Origin: Devosia sp. YIM 151766
GTDB lineage: Bacteria > Pseudomonadota > Alphaproteobacteria > Rhizobiales > Devosiaceae
Reading direction: 5' to 3'
Assembly: GCF_030285925.1 (NCBI RefSeq)
Contig: NZ_CP127251.1
Location: 1,922,001-1,986,000, forward strand
Length of the DNA stretch: 64,000 bases
The translations under genes were made by a program, and so were the position numbers. This document shows, piece after piece, positions 8,044 through 20,994 of the stretch. The notes under the pieces were generated by a model. It did no database searches. It was not told the origin of the DNA and saw only the letters and a program-made list of their open reading frames with translations. Within the stretch, counting starts at the first letter, position 1. Each line of letters begins with the position of its first letter.

Positions 8044-10380
8044 ATGGCCGAACCCGCTCCCCTATCCCGCCCCCAAGGCGGGCCGATCACCAGCCAGCTT
8101 CACCGGCGCGAGCCGGATTATCTGTCCGGGCTCAATCCCGAGCAGCGCGAAGCCGTGCTGACCACGGACGGGCCGCTCCTGGTGCTGGCCGGCGCCGGCA
8201 CCGGCAAGACCCGCGTCCTCACCACCCGCATCGCCCATATCCTGACCCAGCGCCTGGCGCGCGGCAGCGAAATCCTGTCGGTGACCTTCACCAATCGCGC
8301 GGCGCGCGAGATGAAGGAGCGCATCGCCAATCTGGTCGGCGCTTCGGTCGAAGGCATGCCCTGGCTGGGCACTTTCCACTCCATTTCCGCCCGCATCCTG
8401 CGCCGCCACGCCGAATTGGTGGATTTGAAGCCGGCCTTCACCATCCTCGATACCGACGACCAGATCCGGCTGATCAAGCAATTGCTCGAAGCCGAGAATA
8501 TCGATGAGAAACGCTGGCCGGCGCGGCAATTCGCCGGCATGCTCGACGCCTGGAAGAACCGGGGCTGGCTTCCCAAGGACGTGCCCGCCGCCGAAAGCGG
8601 CTATTTCGCCAATGGTAAGGGCGGCAAGCTCTACCACGATTACCAGGCGCGCCTCAAAACCCTCAACGCCGCCGATTTCGGCGATCTGCTGCTCGAATGC
8701 ATCCGCCTCTTCCGCGAAAATCCGGAAGTGCTGGCCGAATATCACCGCCGCTTCAAATATATGCTGGTGGATGAATACCAGGATAGCAACGTCGCCCAAT
8801 ATCTCTGGCTGCGACTGCTGGCGCAGGGCAAACCCGCTTCCGCAGCCAATATCTGCGTAGTGGGCGACGACGACCAGTCCATCTATGGCTGGCGCGGCGC
8901 CGAGGTCGACAATATCCTGCGCTTCGAAAGCGATTTCCCCGGCGCCAAGGTCATCAAGCTGGAGCGCAATTACCGCTCCACCGCCAATATCCTCAAGGCC
9001 GCCTCCACCCTCATCGCCTTCAATGAAGGCAGGCTGGGCAAGACGCTGCATACCGACATGGCCGAGGGCGGCGAGAAGGTCACCCTCACCTCGGTCTGGG
9101 ACAGCGAGGAGGAGGCCCGCCATATCGGCGAGGAAATCGAGCAATATCAGCGCCGGGGCGAGCAACTCAATTCCATCGCCATCCTGGTTCGCGCTTCCTT
9201 CCAGATGCGCGAATTCGAAGAGCGCTTCATCACCCTCGGCCTCAATTATCGCGTCATCGGCGGCCCGCGCTTCTACGAGCGCAAGGAAATCCGCGACGCC
9301 CTCGCCTATCTCCGCCTCGTCGCCCAGCCCGCCGACGATCTCGCCTTCGAGCGCATCGTCAATGTGCCCAAGCGCGGCCTCGGCGATTCCACCGTGAAAA
9401 TCCTGCTGGAGACGGCCCGGCACCTCAATGTGCCGCTCCTCGCCGCCACCCGGACGCTGATCGAGACCGAGGAACTCAAGCCCAAGCAACGCACCACCCT
9501 GCGCGAACTGGTCATGCAATTCGACCATTGGGCCCAGCGCCTCGACGGCATGCACCATTGGGAAGTCGCCGAGCAGATCCTCGACGAGAGCGGCTATACC
9601 GGCATGTGGCAGGCCGACAAGTCACCGGACAGTCCCGGCCGGCTGGAAAACCTCAAGGAACTCATCCGCTCCATGGAGGAATTCGAAACCCTGGGCGGTT
9701 TCCTCGAACATATCTCGCTGGTCATGGACCGCGATAGCGGCGAAGCCGAAGACGCCGTCTCCATCATGACCCTGCACTCGGCCAAGGGCCTGGAATTCGA
9801 CACCGTTTTCTTGCCCGGCTGGGAAGAGGGCCTTTTTCCCCATCAGCGCTCGCTGGACGAAAGCGGCCGCGCCGGACTGGAGGAAGAACGGCGCCTCGCC
9901 TATGTCGGCATCACCAGGGGCCGCAAGCGCGTGCGCCTCTCCGTCGCCCAGAACCGCCGCATTCACGGCCTTTGGCAATCGGCCATCCCCTCGCGCTTCC
10001 TTGACGAATTGCCCGCCGACGTGGTGGAGGTGACCGATACCGGCTCCTCCTATGGCGGTTATGGCTATGGCGGCGGCGCCAGCAGTCGCTTCAACAAGGC
10101 CGATCCGTTCGAAAGCGTCTATGAAACCCCCGGCTGGCAACGCGCCCGCGCCAACCAGGCCAGCCGCAAGAGCCCCGGCCCCCTGACCATCGAAGGCGAA
10201 CTCGTCGCCCGCTCCGTCGATCTCGGCGGCCAGTCGAGCGGATTCGCCCTGGGCGAACGCGTCTTCCACCTCAAATTCGGTTATGGCAAAGTCATCCAGA
10301 TCGAAGGCAACAAGCTGACCATCGACTTCGAAAAGGCCGCCACGAAAAAGGTGCTGGAGAGCTTTATCAGGAAGGCGTGA
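8044..10380 (+). CDS. uvrD: ATP-dependent 3'-5' DNA helicase, UvrD/PcrA type
   Basis: Superfamily 1A helicase for nucleotide-excision and mismatch repair and for clearing proteins from DNA. The 778-residue protein shows motif I GAGTGKT at 50-56, motif II DEYQDSN near 245, motif III GDDDQSIYGWRGA, motif IV NYRST, motif V TLHSAKGLEFD and motif VI EERRLAYVGITRGR. The last about 50 residues (FHLKFGYGKVIQIEGNKLTIDF) are the Tudor-like tail typical of PcrA/UvrD. A Gly/Tyr-rich linker (SYGGYGYGGGAS) precedes it. No strong ribosome site is visible before the ATG at 8044. Confidence 0.95.
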   Translation: MAEPAPLSRPQGGPITSQLHRREPDYLSGLNPEQREAVLTTDGPLLVLAGAGTGKTRVLTTRIAHILTQRLARGSEILSVTFTNRAAREMKERIANLVGASVEGMPWLGTFHSISARILRRHAELVDLKPAFTILDTDDQIRLIKQLLEAENIDEKRWPARQFAGMLDAWKNRGWLPKDVPAAESGYFANGKGGKLYHDYQARLKTLNAADFGDLLLECIRLFRENPEVLAEYHRRFKYMLVDEYQDSNVAQYLWLRLLAQGKPASAANICVVGDDDQSIYGWRGAEVDNILRFESDFPGAKVIKLERNYRSTANILKAASTLIAFNEGRLGKTLHTDMAEGGEKVTLTSVWDSEEEARHIGEEIEQYQRRGEQLNSIAILVRASFQMREFEERFITLGLNYRVIGGPRFYERKEIRDALAYLRLVAQPADDLAFERIVNVPKRGLGDSTVKILLETARHLNVPLLAATRTLIETEELKPKQRTTLRELVMQFDHWAQRLDGMHHWEVAEQILDESGYTGMWQADKSPDSPGRLENLKELIRSMEEFETLGGFLEHISLVMDRDSGEAEDAVSIMTLHSAKGLEFDTVFLPGWEEGLFPHQRSLDESGRAGLEEERRLAYVGITRGRKRVRLSVAQNRRIHGLWQSAIPSRFLDELPADVVEVTDTGSSYGGYGYGGGASSRFNKADPFESVYETPGWQRARANQASRKSPGPLTIEGELVARSVDLGGQSSGFALGERVFHLKFGYGKVIQIEGNKLTIDFEKAATKKVLESFIRKA

Positions 10381-10535
10381 CGCCGTTAGAGCATTTCCCG
10401 CCTAACCGAGATGAGGGAACGCAAGAACCCAGCTCTCCATCGCAAGTTCTTGAAGCAGCGCTATTCCTCTGGGCCTAGCGGCCATGCGACCGCCCTACCC
10501 CCATTCGTGAACGCTTCCATGGGAAGCTGAACACC

Positions 10536-10826
10536 CTAAATCCCCACGCCGCCCACCGGCTCGGTTTCGAATTGCTCCGCGAAGCTGGCGATCATCGGCC
10601 TGGCGCGGCTGATGGTCTCGCGCACTTCGGGGATGTGCAGCGAGGCCGCATGGCTCTGCTTGCTGTCCCACACTTCGGTAATCCAGATGCCGTCTTCGCT
10701 CCCCGGATCGCGCGCCAGCACATAGCTCAGGCAGCCCGCCATCGGCACCTGCCCCTCCTGCATCACCGTCAGCAACGCTTCGCGCTGGCCCGGCGCCGCC
10801 ATCATCCGACCGATCAATCCATACAT
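10536..10826 (-). CDS. ABM-domain protein (putative quinol monooxygenase family)
   Basis: A 96-residue single-domain protein of the antibiotic biosynthesis monooxygenase fold, dimeric in characterised members such as YgiN. Family marks are an N-terminal strand (MYGLIGRMMAAPGQREALL), a middle Cys-Leu-Ser-Tyr strand (AGCLSYVLARDP), WITEVWDSKQSHAAS, and a C-terminal helix. The substrate cannot be told from sequence, and many ABM proteins are annotated without a proven reaction. It sits alone between convergent uvrD and divergent prmA. Confidence 0.75.
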   Translation of the reverse strand: MYGLIGRMMAAPGQREALLTVMQEGQVPMAGCLSYVLARDPGSEDGIWITEVWDSKQSHAASLHIPEVRETISRARPMIASFAEQFETEPVGGVGI

Positions 10827-10944
10827 GATTTTACTCCTCGCCCGAACAAATGATGAACAAATCTCATCCCGGCGTCAAGCGCCGCCATTGACTTGCCCTG
10901 CCCTCGTGCAGCAATGAAGGCCAAACAGACCCCGAGGCCGCCCC

Positions 10945-11814
10945 ATGTCCGTCGACCAGCTCTCCGTCTCGCTCACCAAGGAACAGGCCTATGCCCTGGT
11001 CGACGCCGTCTCCGAGCGCGACGATCTGGCATTGACCGCTTCGGCGCATGAAAACGAGGAGACGGGCGAATGGGTGTTCGAGGCCACTTGCGACAGCCCG
11101 CCCGACCTTGAAGCCTTTTCCGAACTGGCGCGGCAAGTGCTCGGTGGCGATGTCGCTTTTTCCGTCGAGCCCATTGATCCCGAGGTCAACTGGGTTGCCA
11201 AGTCGCTCGAAGGGCTCGCCCCGGTAATCGCCGGCGGCTTCTATGTCTATGGCAGCCATTCCAGCGATCCGGTCCCCCAAGGCCTGACCCCGATAAAGAT
11301 CGAGGCGGCGCAAGCCTTCGGCACCGGCCACCACCAAACCACCACGGGCTGCCTCGAAGCCATCGAGATGGTTCTGCGCAAGCGCACCCCCGGCCGCATG
11401 ATCGATATCGGCACCGGAACCGGCGTTCTCGCCATTGCCCTTGCCAAGCGCATTCACGCCAAAATCCTCGCGACCGATATCGACCCGATCGCGGTCGCGA
11501 CGACCATTGAAAATGCGCGGGACAATGGCGTCGGCGATCAGATCGACGCCCTCGAAGCAATCGGCCTTGATCATGCCGAAATCGCCACGCGCGCGCCCTT
11601 CGACCTGATTGTCGCCAATATTCTCGCCGGCCCGCTGACCGAGATGGCGCCCGGCATCGGCCAGGTCGCACAGCCCGGCGCCCATGCCATCCTGTCCGGC
11701 ATTCTCAATATTCAGGCCGATGGCGTCATCGCCGCCTATGATTCCGCCGGCTTCGCCCTGGAAGATCACCTCAAGCGCCAGGAATGGACCACTCTGGTCC
11801 TGCGGAAACGCTGA
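10945..11814 (+). CDS. prmA: Ribosomal protein L11 methyltransferase
   Basis: SAM-dependent methyltransferase that trimethylates ribosomal protein L11. The 289-residue protein has the L11-recognition N-terminal domain (about 1-100) and a Rossmann methyltransferase domain with AFGTGHHQTT before motif I (DIGTGTGVLAIALAK) and the NILAGPL motif IV. It is the usual neighbour of the helicase and of the M24 peptidase in this group of bacteria. Confidence 0.95.
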   Translation: MSVDQLSVSLTKEQAYALVDAVSERDDLALTASAHENEETGEWVFEATCDSPPDLEAFSELARQVLGGDVAFSVEPIDPEVNWVAKSLEGLAPVIAGGFYVYGSHSSDPVPQGLTPIKIEAAQAFGTGHHQTTTGCLEAIEMVLRKRTPGRMIDIGTGTGVLAIALAKRIHAKILATDIDPIAVATTIENARDNGVGDQIDALEAIGLDHAEIATRAPFDLIVANILAGPLTEMAPGIGQVAQPGAHAILSGILNIQADGVIAAYDSAGFALEDHLKRQEWTTLVLRKR

Positions 11815-11865
11815 CCCCGGCGCCATTCCGGCTTTGACGAAATCGACGCCTCAATCCCCCACTCG

Positions 11866-11890
11866 TCCCCCTCGCGCTTGACGCGAGGGT
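11866..11890. repeat. Dispersed palindromic repeat, CCCTCGCG..CGCGAGGG type
   Basis: One copy of an extragenic palindrome with arms CCCTCGCG / CGCGAGGG. Related copies lie at 14461-14489, 40330-40353 and 40379-40403, all in gaps between genes. Confidence 0.75.
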
Positions 11891-11977
11891 TCTTGGCGAT
11901 CCGGGAGGAGACGCCATAGGCGATAGTGCGAGCGGGGGACACGAATATCGCCGCTTTCATGAAAGCTGAAACACCCC

Positions 11978-12013
11978 CAAAAAAGTAAAATCCCCGAAGC
12001 GGGCTCCGGGGAT
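11978..12013 (-). terminator. Rho-independent terminator of the small minus-strand ORF
   Basis: Read on the minus strand, ATCCCCG and CGGGGAT arms flank a short loop and are followed by TTTTACTTTTTT. It lies 36 bases beyond the stop of the 43-residue ORF, which supports that ORF being transcribed. Confidence 0.75.
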
Positions 12014-12048
12014 CGGCAGGGATCGTCAGCAGTAAGCCTGCAGCAATG

Positions 12049-12180
12049 TCAGGGGCGCTTGGTAACCGCGCCGATCAGCTGATACTGCATGCGGTAGCTG
12101 ATCTGGCGGGAGGCTTCGCGGCCACGGGCATCGATCAGGCCACCCAAAGCGTTGCGAAAACCATTCTTGCTTTCAGTCAT
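12049..12180 (-). CDS. Small protein, 43 residues, first of a related pair
   Basis: ATG at 12180, TGA at 12049-12051, preceded by a GGAGTGGAAG ribosome site and followed by a terminator. The product is basic and contains FRNALGGLIDARGREASRQI. The next small ORF upstream (12298-12432) has the same spacing of residues: F-x2-A-x3-(L/I)-(I/V)-(D/E)-x-R-x-REA-x-R. Amphipathic small proteins of this kind recur in rhizobia and are sometimes DUF1127-like, but this one lacks clear DUF1127 residues. Function unknown. The shared pattern, ribosome site and terminator argue for a real gene. Confidence 0.65.
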   Translation of the reverse strand: MTESKNGFRNALGGLIDARGREASRQISYRMQYQLIGAVTKRP

Positions 12181-12297
12181 CTTCCACTCCATGTGCCGGA
12201 GGGTCCATCGCCATCCGACAATCTCTCTTTAGGCTGTTTGCGCCCTCTCGGTTAGGTGGCCACAGGCAGGTCAGCCATGCCGTTTTCGCAAGCGCGA

Positions 12298-12432
12298 TTA
12301 ACGGCGATCCGTCTTGTCCCGGCTGGCTTCATACTTGCGCCCATAAAGTTCGAGGTAGCGCTCGGCCTCGCGGGAGCGGCTTTCCACAATGGCATCGAAG
12401 GCGCGCTGAAAGAAATTCTGCTTCTTGTTCAT
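12298..12432 (-). CDS. Small protein, 44 residues, second of a related pair
   Basis: ATG at 12432 with a strong AAGGAGAG ribosome site six to seven bases upstream; TAA at 12298-12300. The sequence contains FFQRAFDAIVESRSREAERY, which aligns without gaps to the 43-residue neighbour and ends in a basic tail (SRDKTDRR). A single amphipathic helix is expected. It precedes the other small ORF by 117 bases on the same strand, so they may share a transcript. Function unknown. Confidence 0.68.
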   Translation of the reverse strand: MNKKQNFFQRAFDAIVESRSREAERYLELYGRKYEASRDKTDRR

Positions 12433-12536
12433 TTGTCTCTCCTTGTCCTACGCCTTTAAGATAGGTTCGGATTGCGCGGCGACCACCGCCAGAAAATCAG
12501 GCCAGCCATGACCGGGGTGCACCCCGGCGCCAGGAT

Positions 12537-14366
12537 ATGCAGATGACCTCCTCTCCTTTCCCCCCCACCAGGTTCCAGTCATTCGACGAAAAGACCGATC
12601 CCGGTCAGGTCGCGCCCCGCCTGGCGGCGCTCCGCGTCGCCATGAAACAAGCCGGCTTCGACGCTTTCCTCATCCCCCGCGCCGATGCGCATCGGGGCGA
12701 ATCCGTTCCCGCGAGCGAGGCGCGCCTGGCCTATGTCACCGGTTTCACCGGCTCGGCCGGGCTCGCCGTGATCGGATCGGAGAAGGCTGGGCTGTTTGTC
12801 GACAGCCGCTATACCTTGCAGGCCCCGGCCCAGACCGATACCGGCAAGATCGATGTGCATGAAGTCAATCAGGGCGGCATCAGCCCGGACGTGAAGCTTT
12901 ATGTCCCCAAGGGCGGCCGGCTCGCCTATGATCCCTGGCTGCATACCCCGGGCGAGGTGCGCGACCTCGCCGAAAAACTGGCTGGTCATGCCGAAATCGT
13001 GCCCCATGCCAATCTGGTCGACGCGATCTGGAGCGACCGCCCGGCGCCGCCGGTCAGCCCCATCGAATTTCTCGGCCACAATCGCGCCGGGCGCACGGCC
13101 GCGGACAAGATCGCCTATCTCCATGACGTGCTCGCCGCCGAACCGGCCGACGCCGCCGTGCTGACCCTGCCGGAATCGATTTGCTGGCTGTTCAATATGC
13201 GCGGCCGCGATGTGCCCAACACCCCCTTCGTCCTGGGCTTCGCCATCGTGCCGGAATCCGGCCTGCCCACGCTCTATCTCGATGAAGCCAAGATCACGCC
13301 CGACCTGACCCGCGCGCTGGACGGCATCGCCACGATCGCCCCGAGCGCCACCCTGGCGGAGGCGCTGGAAAAGCTGGGATCGGACAAGCGGGCCGTCATC
13401 GTCGACCCGCAATCCGCTCCTGCCGCCGTCGCCGATATTCTGCGCCAAGCCGGCGCCGAAGTGGTTGAAAAGCGCGATCCCGTTCTCGGTCCCAAATCGC
13501 GCAAGAACGACGCCGAACTGGCCGGCATGCGCGAGGCGCACCGGCTGGATGGCGTCGCGCTGGCCAAATTCCTCTGCTGGTTCGATGCGGAAGCGCCCAA
13601 GGGCGAGTTGACCGAAATCGGCATCGTCACCGCGCTCGAAGCCTGCCGCCGCGAGGAAGAAACCTGCATCGATGCCAGTTTCGACACCATTTCCGGCGCC
13701 GGCCCCAACGGCGCTATCGTTCATTACCGGGTGACCGACAAGACCGACCGCCGGCTCAATGCCGGCGAACTCATGCTGGTCGATAGTGGCGCGCAATATC
13801 TGTCGGGCACCACCGACATCACCCGCACCCTCTATACCGGCTCGGCGACGCCGGAACAGAAGGACCGCTATACCCGCGTGCTCAAGGGCATGATCGCCAT
13901 TTCCACCGCCCGCTTTCCCCGGGGCACGACCGGCGCGCAGATCGACGTGCTGGCGCGGCAATATCTCTGGCAGAAGGGCATCACCTATAATCACGGCACC
14001 GGCCATGGCGTCGGCGCCTTTCTCGGCGTGCATGAAGGCCCGGTGGGCATCGCCCCGCGCTACACCCTGCCCCTGGAGGCCGGCAATATCCTGTCCAACG
14101 AACCGGGCTATTACAAAACCGGCGAATACGGCATCCGCATCGAGAACCTGCTCGTGGTCCGGGACGCCGAAGACTTCCCCGGCTATCTGGATTTCGAAAC
14201 CCTCACCCTGGCACCCATCGATACGCGGCTGATCGAGCCCGGCCTGCTCACCGCCGACGAACGCGACTGGCTCAACGATTTCCACGCCCGCGTGTGGACC
14301 GAGATCGGCCCGCTGCTGCAAAGCAAGGCCAAGGATTGGCTTAAGCACGCCACCGCCGCCATCTGA
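12537..14366 (+). CDS. pepP: Aminopeptidase P family Xaa-Pro aminopeptidase (M24B)
   Basis: Metallopeptidase removing N-terminal residues that precede proline. The 609-residue protein has two creatinase-like N-terminal domains (about 30-310) and a pita-bread catalytic domain (about 320-560), the long three-domain form. Metal-site segments are visible: LMLVDSGAQY and GTTDITRT (Asp ligands), HGTGHGVGAF (His), and ILSNEPGYYK with a later GIRIEN (Glu ligands). A C-terminal helix domain ends the protein. The start could be 12537 or the ATG two codons later; neither has a strong ribosome site. Confidence 0.93.
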   Translation: MQMTSSPFPPTRFQSFDEKTDPGQVAPRLAALRVAMKQAGFDAFLIPRADAHRGESVPASEARLAYVTGFTGSAGLAVIGSEKAGLFVDSRYTLQAPAQTDTGKIDVHEVNQGGISPDVKLYVPKGGRLAYDPWLHTPGEVRDLAEKLAGHAEIVPHANLVDAIWSDRPAPPVSPIEFLGHNRAGRTAADKIAYLHDVLAAEPADAAVLTLPESICWLFNMRGRDVPNTPFVLGFAIVPESGLPTLYLDEAKITPDLTRALDGIATIAPSATLAEALEKLGSDKRAVIVDPQSAPAAVADILRQAGAEVVEKRDPVLGPKSRKNDAELAGMREAHRLDGVALAKFLCWFDAEAPKGELTEIGIVTALEACRREEETCIDASFDTISGAGPNGAIVHYRVTDKTDRRLNAGELMLVDSGAQYLSGTTDITRTLYTGSATPEQKDRYTRVLKGMIAISTARFPRGTTGAQIDVLARQYLWQKGITYNHGTGHGVGAFLGVHEGPVGIAPRYTLPLEAGNILSNEPGYYKTGEYGIRIENLLVVRDAEDFPGYLDFETLTLAPIDTRLIEPGLLTADERDWLNDFHARVWTEIGPLLQSKAKDWLKHATAAI

Positions 14367-14460
14367 GGGATTATGCGCCTATTCCTCCGCTGCGCCCTCC
14401 CCTTGAGGCAATCTATCGCCCATGGCTTCGATAGCGCCGCTTTCCCGGATCGTCACCCTC

Positions 14461-14489
14461 GCGTCAAGCGCGAGGGTGACGAGCGTGGT
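14461..14489. repeat. Perfect 12-bp-arm extragenic palindrome
   Basis: GTCACCCTCGCG and CGCGAGGGTGAC flank a 5-base loop. It lies between the convergent pepP and ligA genes, could form a hairpin on either transcript, and is the cleanest copy of the repeat family in the window. It has no T-run, so it is not a classical terminator. Confidence 0.85.
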
Positions 14490-14538
14490 GTGATCTCCGA
14501 TAGCCTTCCTCGCCTGCGTTCGAGAACGCGAAAACGCA

Positions 14539-18505
<3,967 letters not shown>

Positions 18506-18680
18506 GCGCGAGTTTCCCGAATTGGACCGATAGCCCGATATAACACCGTCCCGCCGGCGTCACCGATTCATCGACCCCGCTTCCACAGCAAAGACCGGTG
18601 AACGGCATGATAATGAACTAGAACAAAATGGCAACATTGTTTTTGATGGAGATATCCGCCACGGCACAATCTTCCGCAAA

Positions 18681-18905
18681 CCTCATCCTGGGTCCCCAGC
18701 AGACCTCATCCTGAGCTTGTCGAAGGACGAGGTCGGGAAACTCAATGCTCACCCCATGGTTCGACAAGCTCACCATGAGGCTCTCGATGGGAATAGACCT
18801 CATCCTGGGTCCCACACCCCCAGAAGACCTCATCCTGAGCCTGTCGAAGGACGAGGTCGAAAACGCGATGCCCACCCCATCGTTCGACAAGCTCACCATA
18901 AGCTC
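18681..18905. repeat. Tandem pair of compound extragenic repeats
   Basis: Two head-to-tail units of about 115-120 bases fill this recN-bamD gap. Each has CCTCATCCTGGGTCCC (18681; 18799), then GACCTCATCCTGAGC-TGTCGAAGGACGAGGTC (18702-18734; 18827-18859), then TTCGACAAGCTCACCAT (18759-18775; 18882-18898). GAGCTTGTCGAA and TTCGACAAGCTC are reverse complements, so each unit can fold. A further single arm is at 40232-40254. No gene is visible in the 18506-18997 gap. Confidence 0.85.
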
Positions 18906-18944
18906 CTCCATAGAGCGGCCATAGGAGCCCCCGGCGAACCCCCG

Positions 18945-18974
18945 AAAATAAAAAGGGCCCCGAACGGGGCCCTT
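18945..18974 (-). terminator. Rho-independent terminator after bamD
   Basis: Minus-strand hairpin AAGGGCCCC-GTTC-GGGGCCCTT followed by TTTATTTT. It lies 24 bases beyond the bamD stop and separates bamD from recN transcription. Confidence 0.9.
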
Positions 18975-18997
18975 CCTGCTTTTCGATGATCTGCCGC

Positions 18998-19834
18998 TTA
19001 GCGCCTATGCGACGCCAGCCAGCTGCCGGAATTCAGCTGCGGCGCCAGGCCCTGCTTGCCCAGCAGCTCGAAGCCGCGCTTGTACCAATCGCTGGACGGG
19101 TAATTGTGGCCCAGCACGGCCGCCGCCGACATCGCCTCATTCGTGAGGCCCAGCAGCAGATAGCTTTCCGTCAGGCGATACAGCGCTTCCTCGACATGAG
19201 TCGATGTCTGCCACTTTTCCACCACCTCGCGGAAGCGGTTGATCGCGGCGGCATATTGGCCATTGCCCAGATAATAGCGTCCCACCGACATTTCCTTGCC
19301 GGCCAATTGGTCGAAGGCGACCAGCAGTTTTTCCTTGGCGTCGATGGCGTGTTCGGATTTGGGATAATTGTTGATGAGCAATTGATAGGTGTCGATGGCA
19401 TCGCGCGACAATTGCTGGTCGCGGGTGATGTCCTTGATCTGGGCGAAATAGGCGGTGCCCTTGAGCCAGAGAACGTAAGGCACGTCCTTGCCATTGGGAT
19501 AGAGCGCCAGGAACCGGTCGGCGGCCAGAATCGCCTCGTCCAGCTTGCCGCTGCGATAATTCGCATAGACCAGCATCAGCTTGCCCTGCTCGGTCAGCGC
19601 ATCGCGCGGATGCTGGCGTTCGAGCTGTTCCAGCTTCTTGATCGCGGTCTGGTAATATTGGCGATCCATGTCGTCCAGCGCGCCCTGATAGAGCGAGGCG
19701 GCCGGCACGATGGGCTCTTCCCTGACCTTGGGCGGGCTGAACAGGCTACAGCCGGCAAGCGCCGCGGCGACGAGCCCGATGGCGGCGATCCGGGCGGCCC
19801 GGCTGGAAAACTGGCTGAAAACGACAAGTTTCAC
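18998..19834 (-). CDS. bamD: Outer membrane assembly lipoprotein BamD
   Basis: Essential lipoprotein of the BAM complex that inserts beta-barrel proteins into the outer membrane. The 278-residue precursor has a lipoprotein signal peptide with lipobox LAGC near residue 29 and about five tetratricopeptide-like helical pairs (for example YQGALDDMDRQYYQTAIKKLEQLERQHP, described here by its ends only, and LDEAILAADRFLALYPNG). The family length is about 240-300. It follows lpxC after 95 bases and ends at a strong terminator. Confidence 0.94.
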   Translation of the reverse strand: MKLVVFSQFSSRAARIAAIGLVAAALAGCSLFSPPKVREEPIVPAASLYQGALDDMDRQYYQTAIKKLEQLERQHPRDALTEQGKLMLVYANYRSGKLDEAILAADRFLALYPNGKDVPYVLWLKGTAYFAQIKDITRDQQLSRDAIDTYQLLINNYPKSEHAIDAKEKLLVAFDQLAGKEMSVGRYYLGNGQYAAAINRFREVVEKWQTSTHVEEALYRLTESYLLLGLTNEAMSAAAVLGHNYPSSDWYKRGFELLGKQGLAPQLNSGSWLASHRR

Positions 19835-19929
19835 GAACTGCCCCGTTCCTAATCATTCCGCATAAGGGCTGCGGCGTAGTTGGCAAATGGATCAAAACTG
19901 TGGCGCGGCTTGCCGGGAGCGCCCCCGGA

Positions 19930-20886
19930 TCAGCGCACGGACCGCAGATAGTGATGAACCTCCAGACCGTCCGGCTGGTCGTCGAATGCCTCGAATTCCA
20001 GCGGCAGGTCTTCCGCGCCGACTATCTCATAATTGGCTTCGCTCGAAAAGAGACCGGCCAGAACATGTGCATTGAGCGCGTGTCCGCCCTTATAGGAGCG
20101 GAACCGGCCCCAGATGGGCAGCCCGCCCAGCGACAGGTCGCCGATGGCGTCGAGCAGCTTGTGGCGCACGAATTCGTCCTCGTAGCGCAGCCCGCCCGGA
20201 TTGAGGATGCGATCCTCGTGCACGGTGATCGAATTGTCGAGGCTGGACCCCAGGGCATAGCCGGCCTGGCGCAGAATCTTGGCGTCGCGCACGAAACCGA
20301 AAGTGCGGGCGGGCGCCACATCCTCGAAATAGCGGCGCGGCGTCCAGTCGAAAATCATCCGCTGCCGGCCAATGACCTTGGAATCGAAATCGATCTCCAG
20401 GTCCAGCGCCCGGCCGTTATAAGGTTCGAGCGCCGCGAAGGCGTCGTTATTGCGCACGGTGACCGCCCGCACGACCTTGAGGAACCGGCGCTGCGCCGGC
20501 TGGATTTCCACGCCGCACGCCAGAATGGCTTCGGCGAAGGGAAAAGCCGAGCCGTCCATAATCGGACATTCGGGGCCGTCAAGCGTGATGAGCGCATTGT
20601 CGACGCCCATGCCCGACAGCGCGGAAACCACATGCTCCACCGTCGCCACGCTGATGCTGTCGCCCAGATCGAGCGTCGTGCACAGCGTCGTGCGGCTGAC
20701 GCGCGAATGATGCACCGGCACCGCATTGCTCATCCGGCCTTCGCCCAGGTCGCGGCGAATGAGATAGCCGCTATCGGGGGCCGCGGCGGCGATCGTCAAC
20801 GTCACCGATTGCGCGCTGTGAACGCCATAGCCGGAGAAGCTGATCTCACCGGCGAGCGTGCGCTGGCGCGTCAATAGCTTGTTCAT
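19930..20886 (-). CDS. lpxC: UDP-3-O-acyl-N-acetylglucosamine deacetylase
   Basis: Zinc enzyme of the first committed step of lipid A synthesis, removing acetate from UDP-3-O-acyl-GlcNAc. The 318-residue protein shows the zinc ligand His in VATVEHVVSAL, the His/Asp ligands in HKLLDAIGDL, and the catalytic His in KGGHALNAHV. Both LpxC subdomains are complete. A GGAG ribosome site precedes the start. An intrinsic terminator lies between ftsZ and this gene, so lpxC expression depends on readthrough or a promoter in the 50 bases before it. Confidence 0.97.
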   Translation of the reverse strand: MNKLLTRQRTLAGEISFSGYGVHSAQSVTLTIAAAAPDSGYLIRRDLGEGRMSNAVPVHHSRVSRTTLCTTLDLGDSISVATVEHVVSALSGMGVDNALITLDGPECPIMDGSAFPFAEAILACGVEIQPAQRRFLKVVRAVTVRNNDAFAALEPYNGRALDLEIDFDSKVIGRQRMIFDWTPRRYFEDVAPARTFGFVRDAKILRQAGYALGSSLDNSITVHEDRILNPGGLRYEDEFVRHKLLDAIGDLSLGGLPIWGRFRSYKGGHALNAHVLAGLFSSEANYEIVGAEDLPLEFEAFDDQPDGLEVHHYLRSVR

Positions 20887-20933
20887 ACGTCGAGATACTC
20901 CGTGACGACTTCACGCTCGTGAGAACTGTTAGC

Positions 20934-20966
20934 CAAAAAAAACTCGGTGCGGAAGCCGCACCGAGT
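20934..20966 (-). terminator. Rho-independent terminator between ftsZ and lpxC
   Basis: Minus-strand hairpin CTCGGTGCGG-CTT-CCGCACCGAG with a run of eight Ts. It starts about 30 bases after the ftsZ stop and ends about 48 bases before the lpxC start. Confidence 0.92.
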
Positions 20967-20994
20967 GAGCTTTCGGTAAACGATCAACAGCTGA

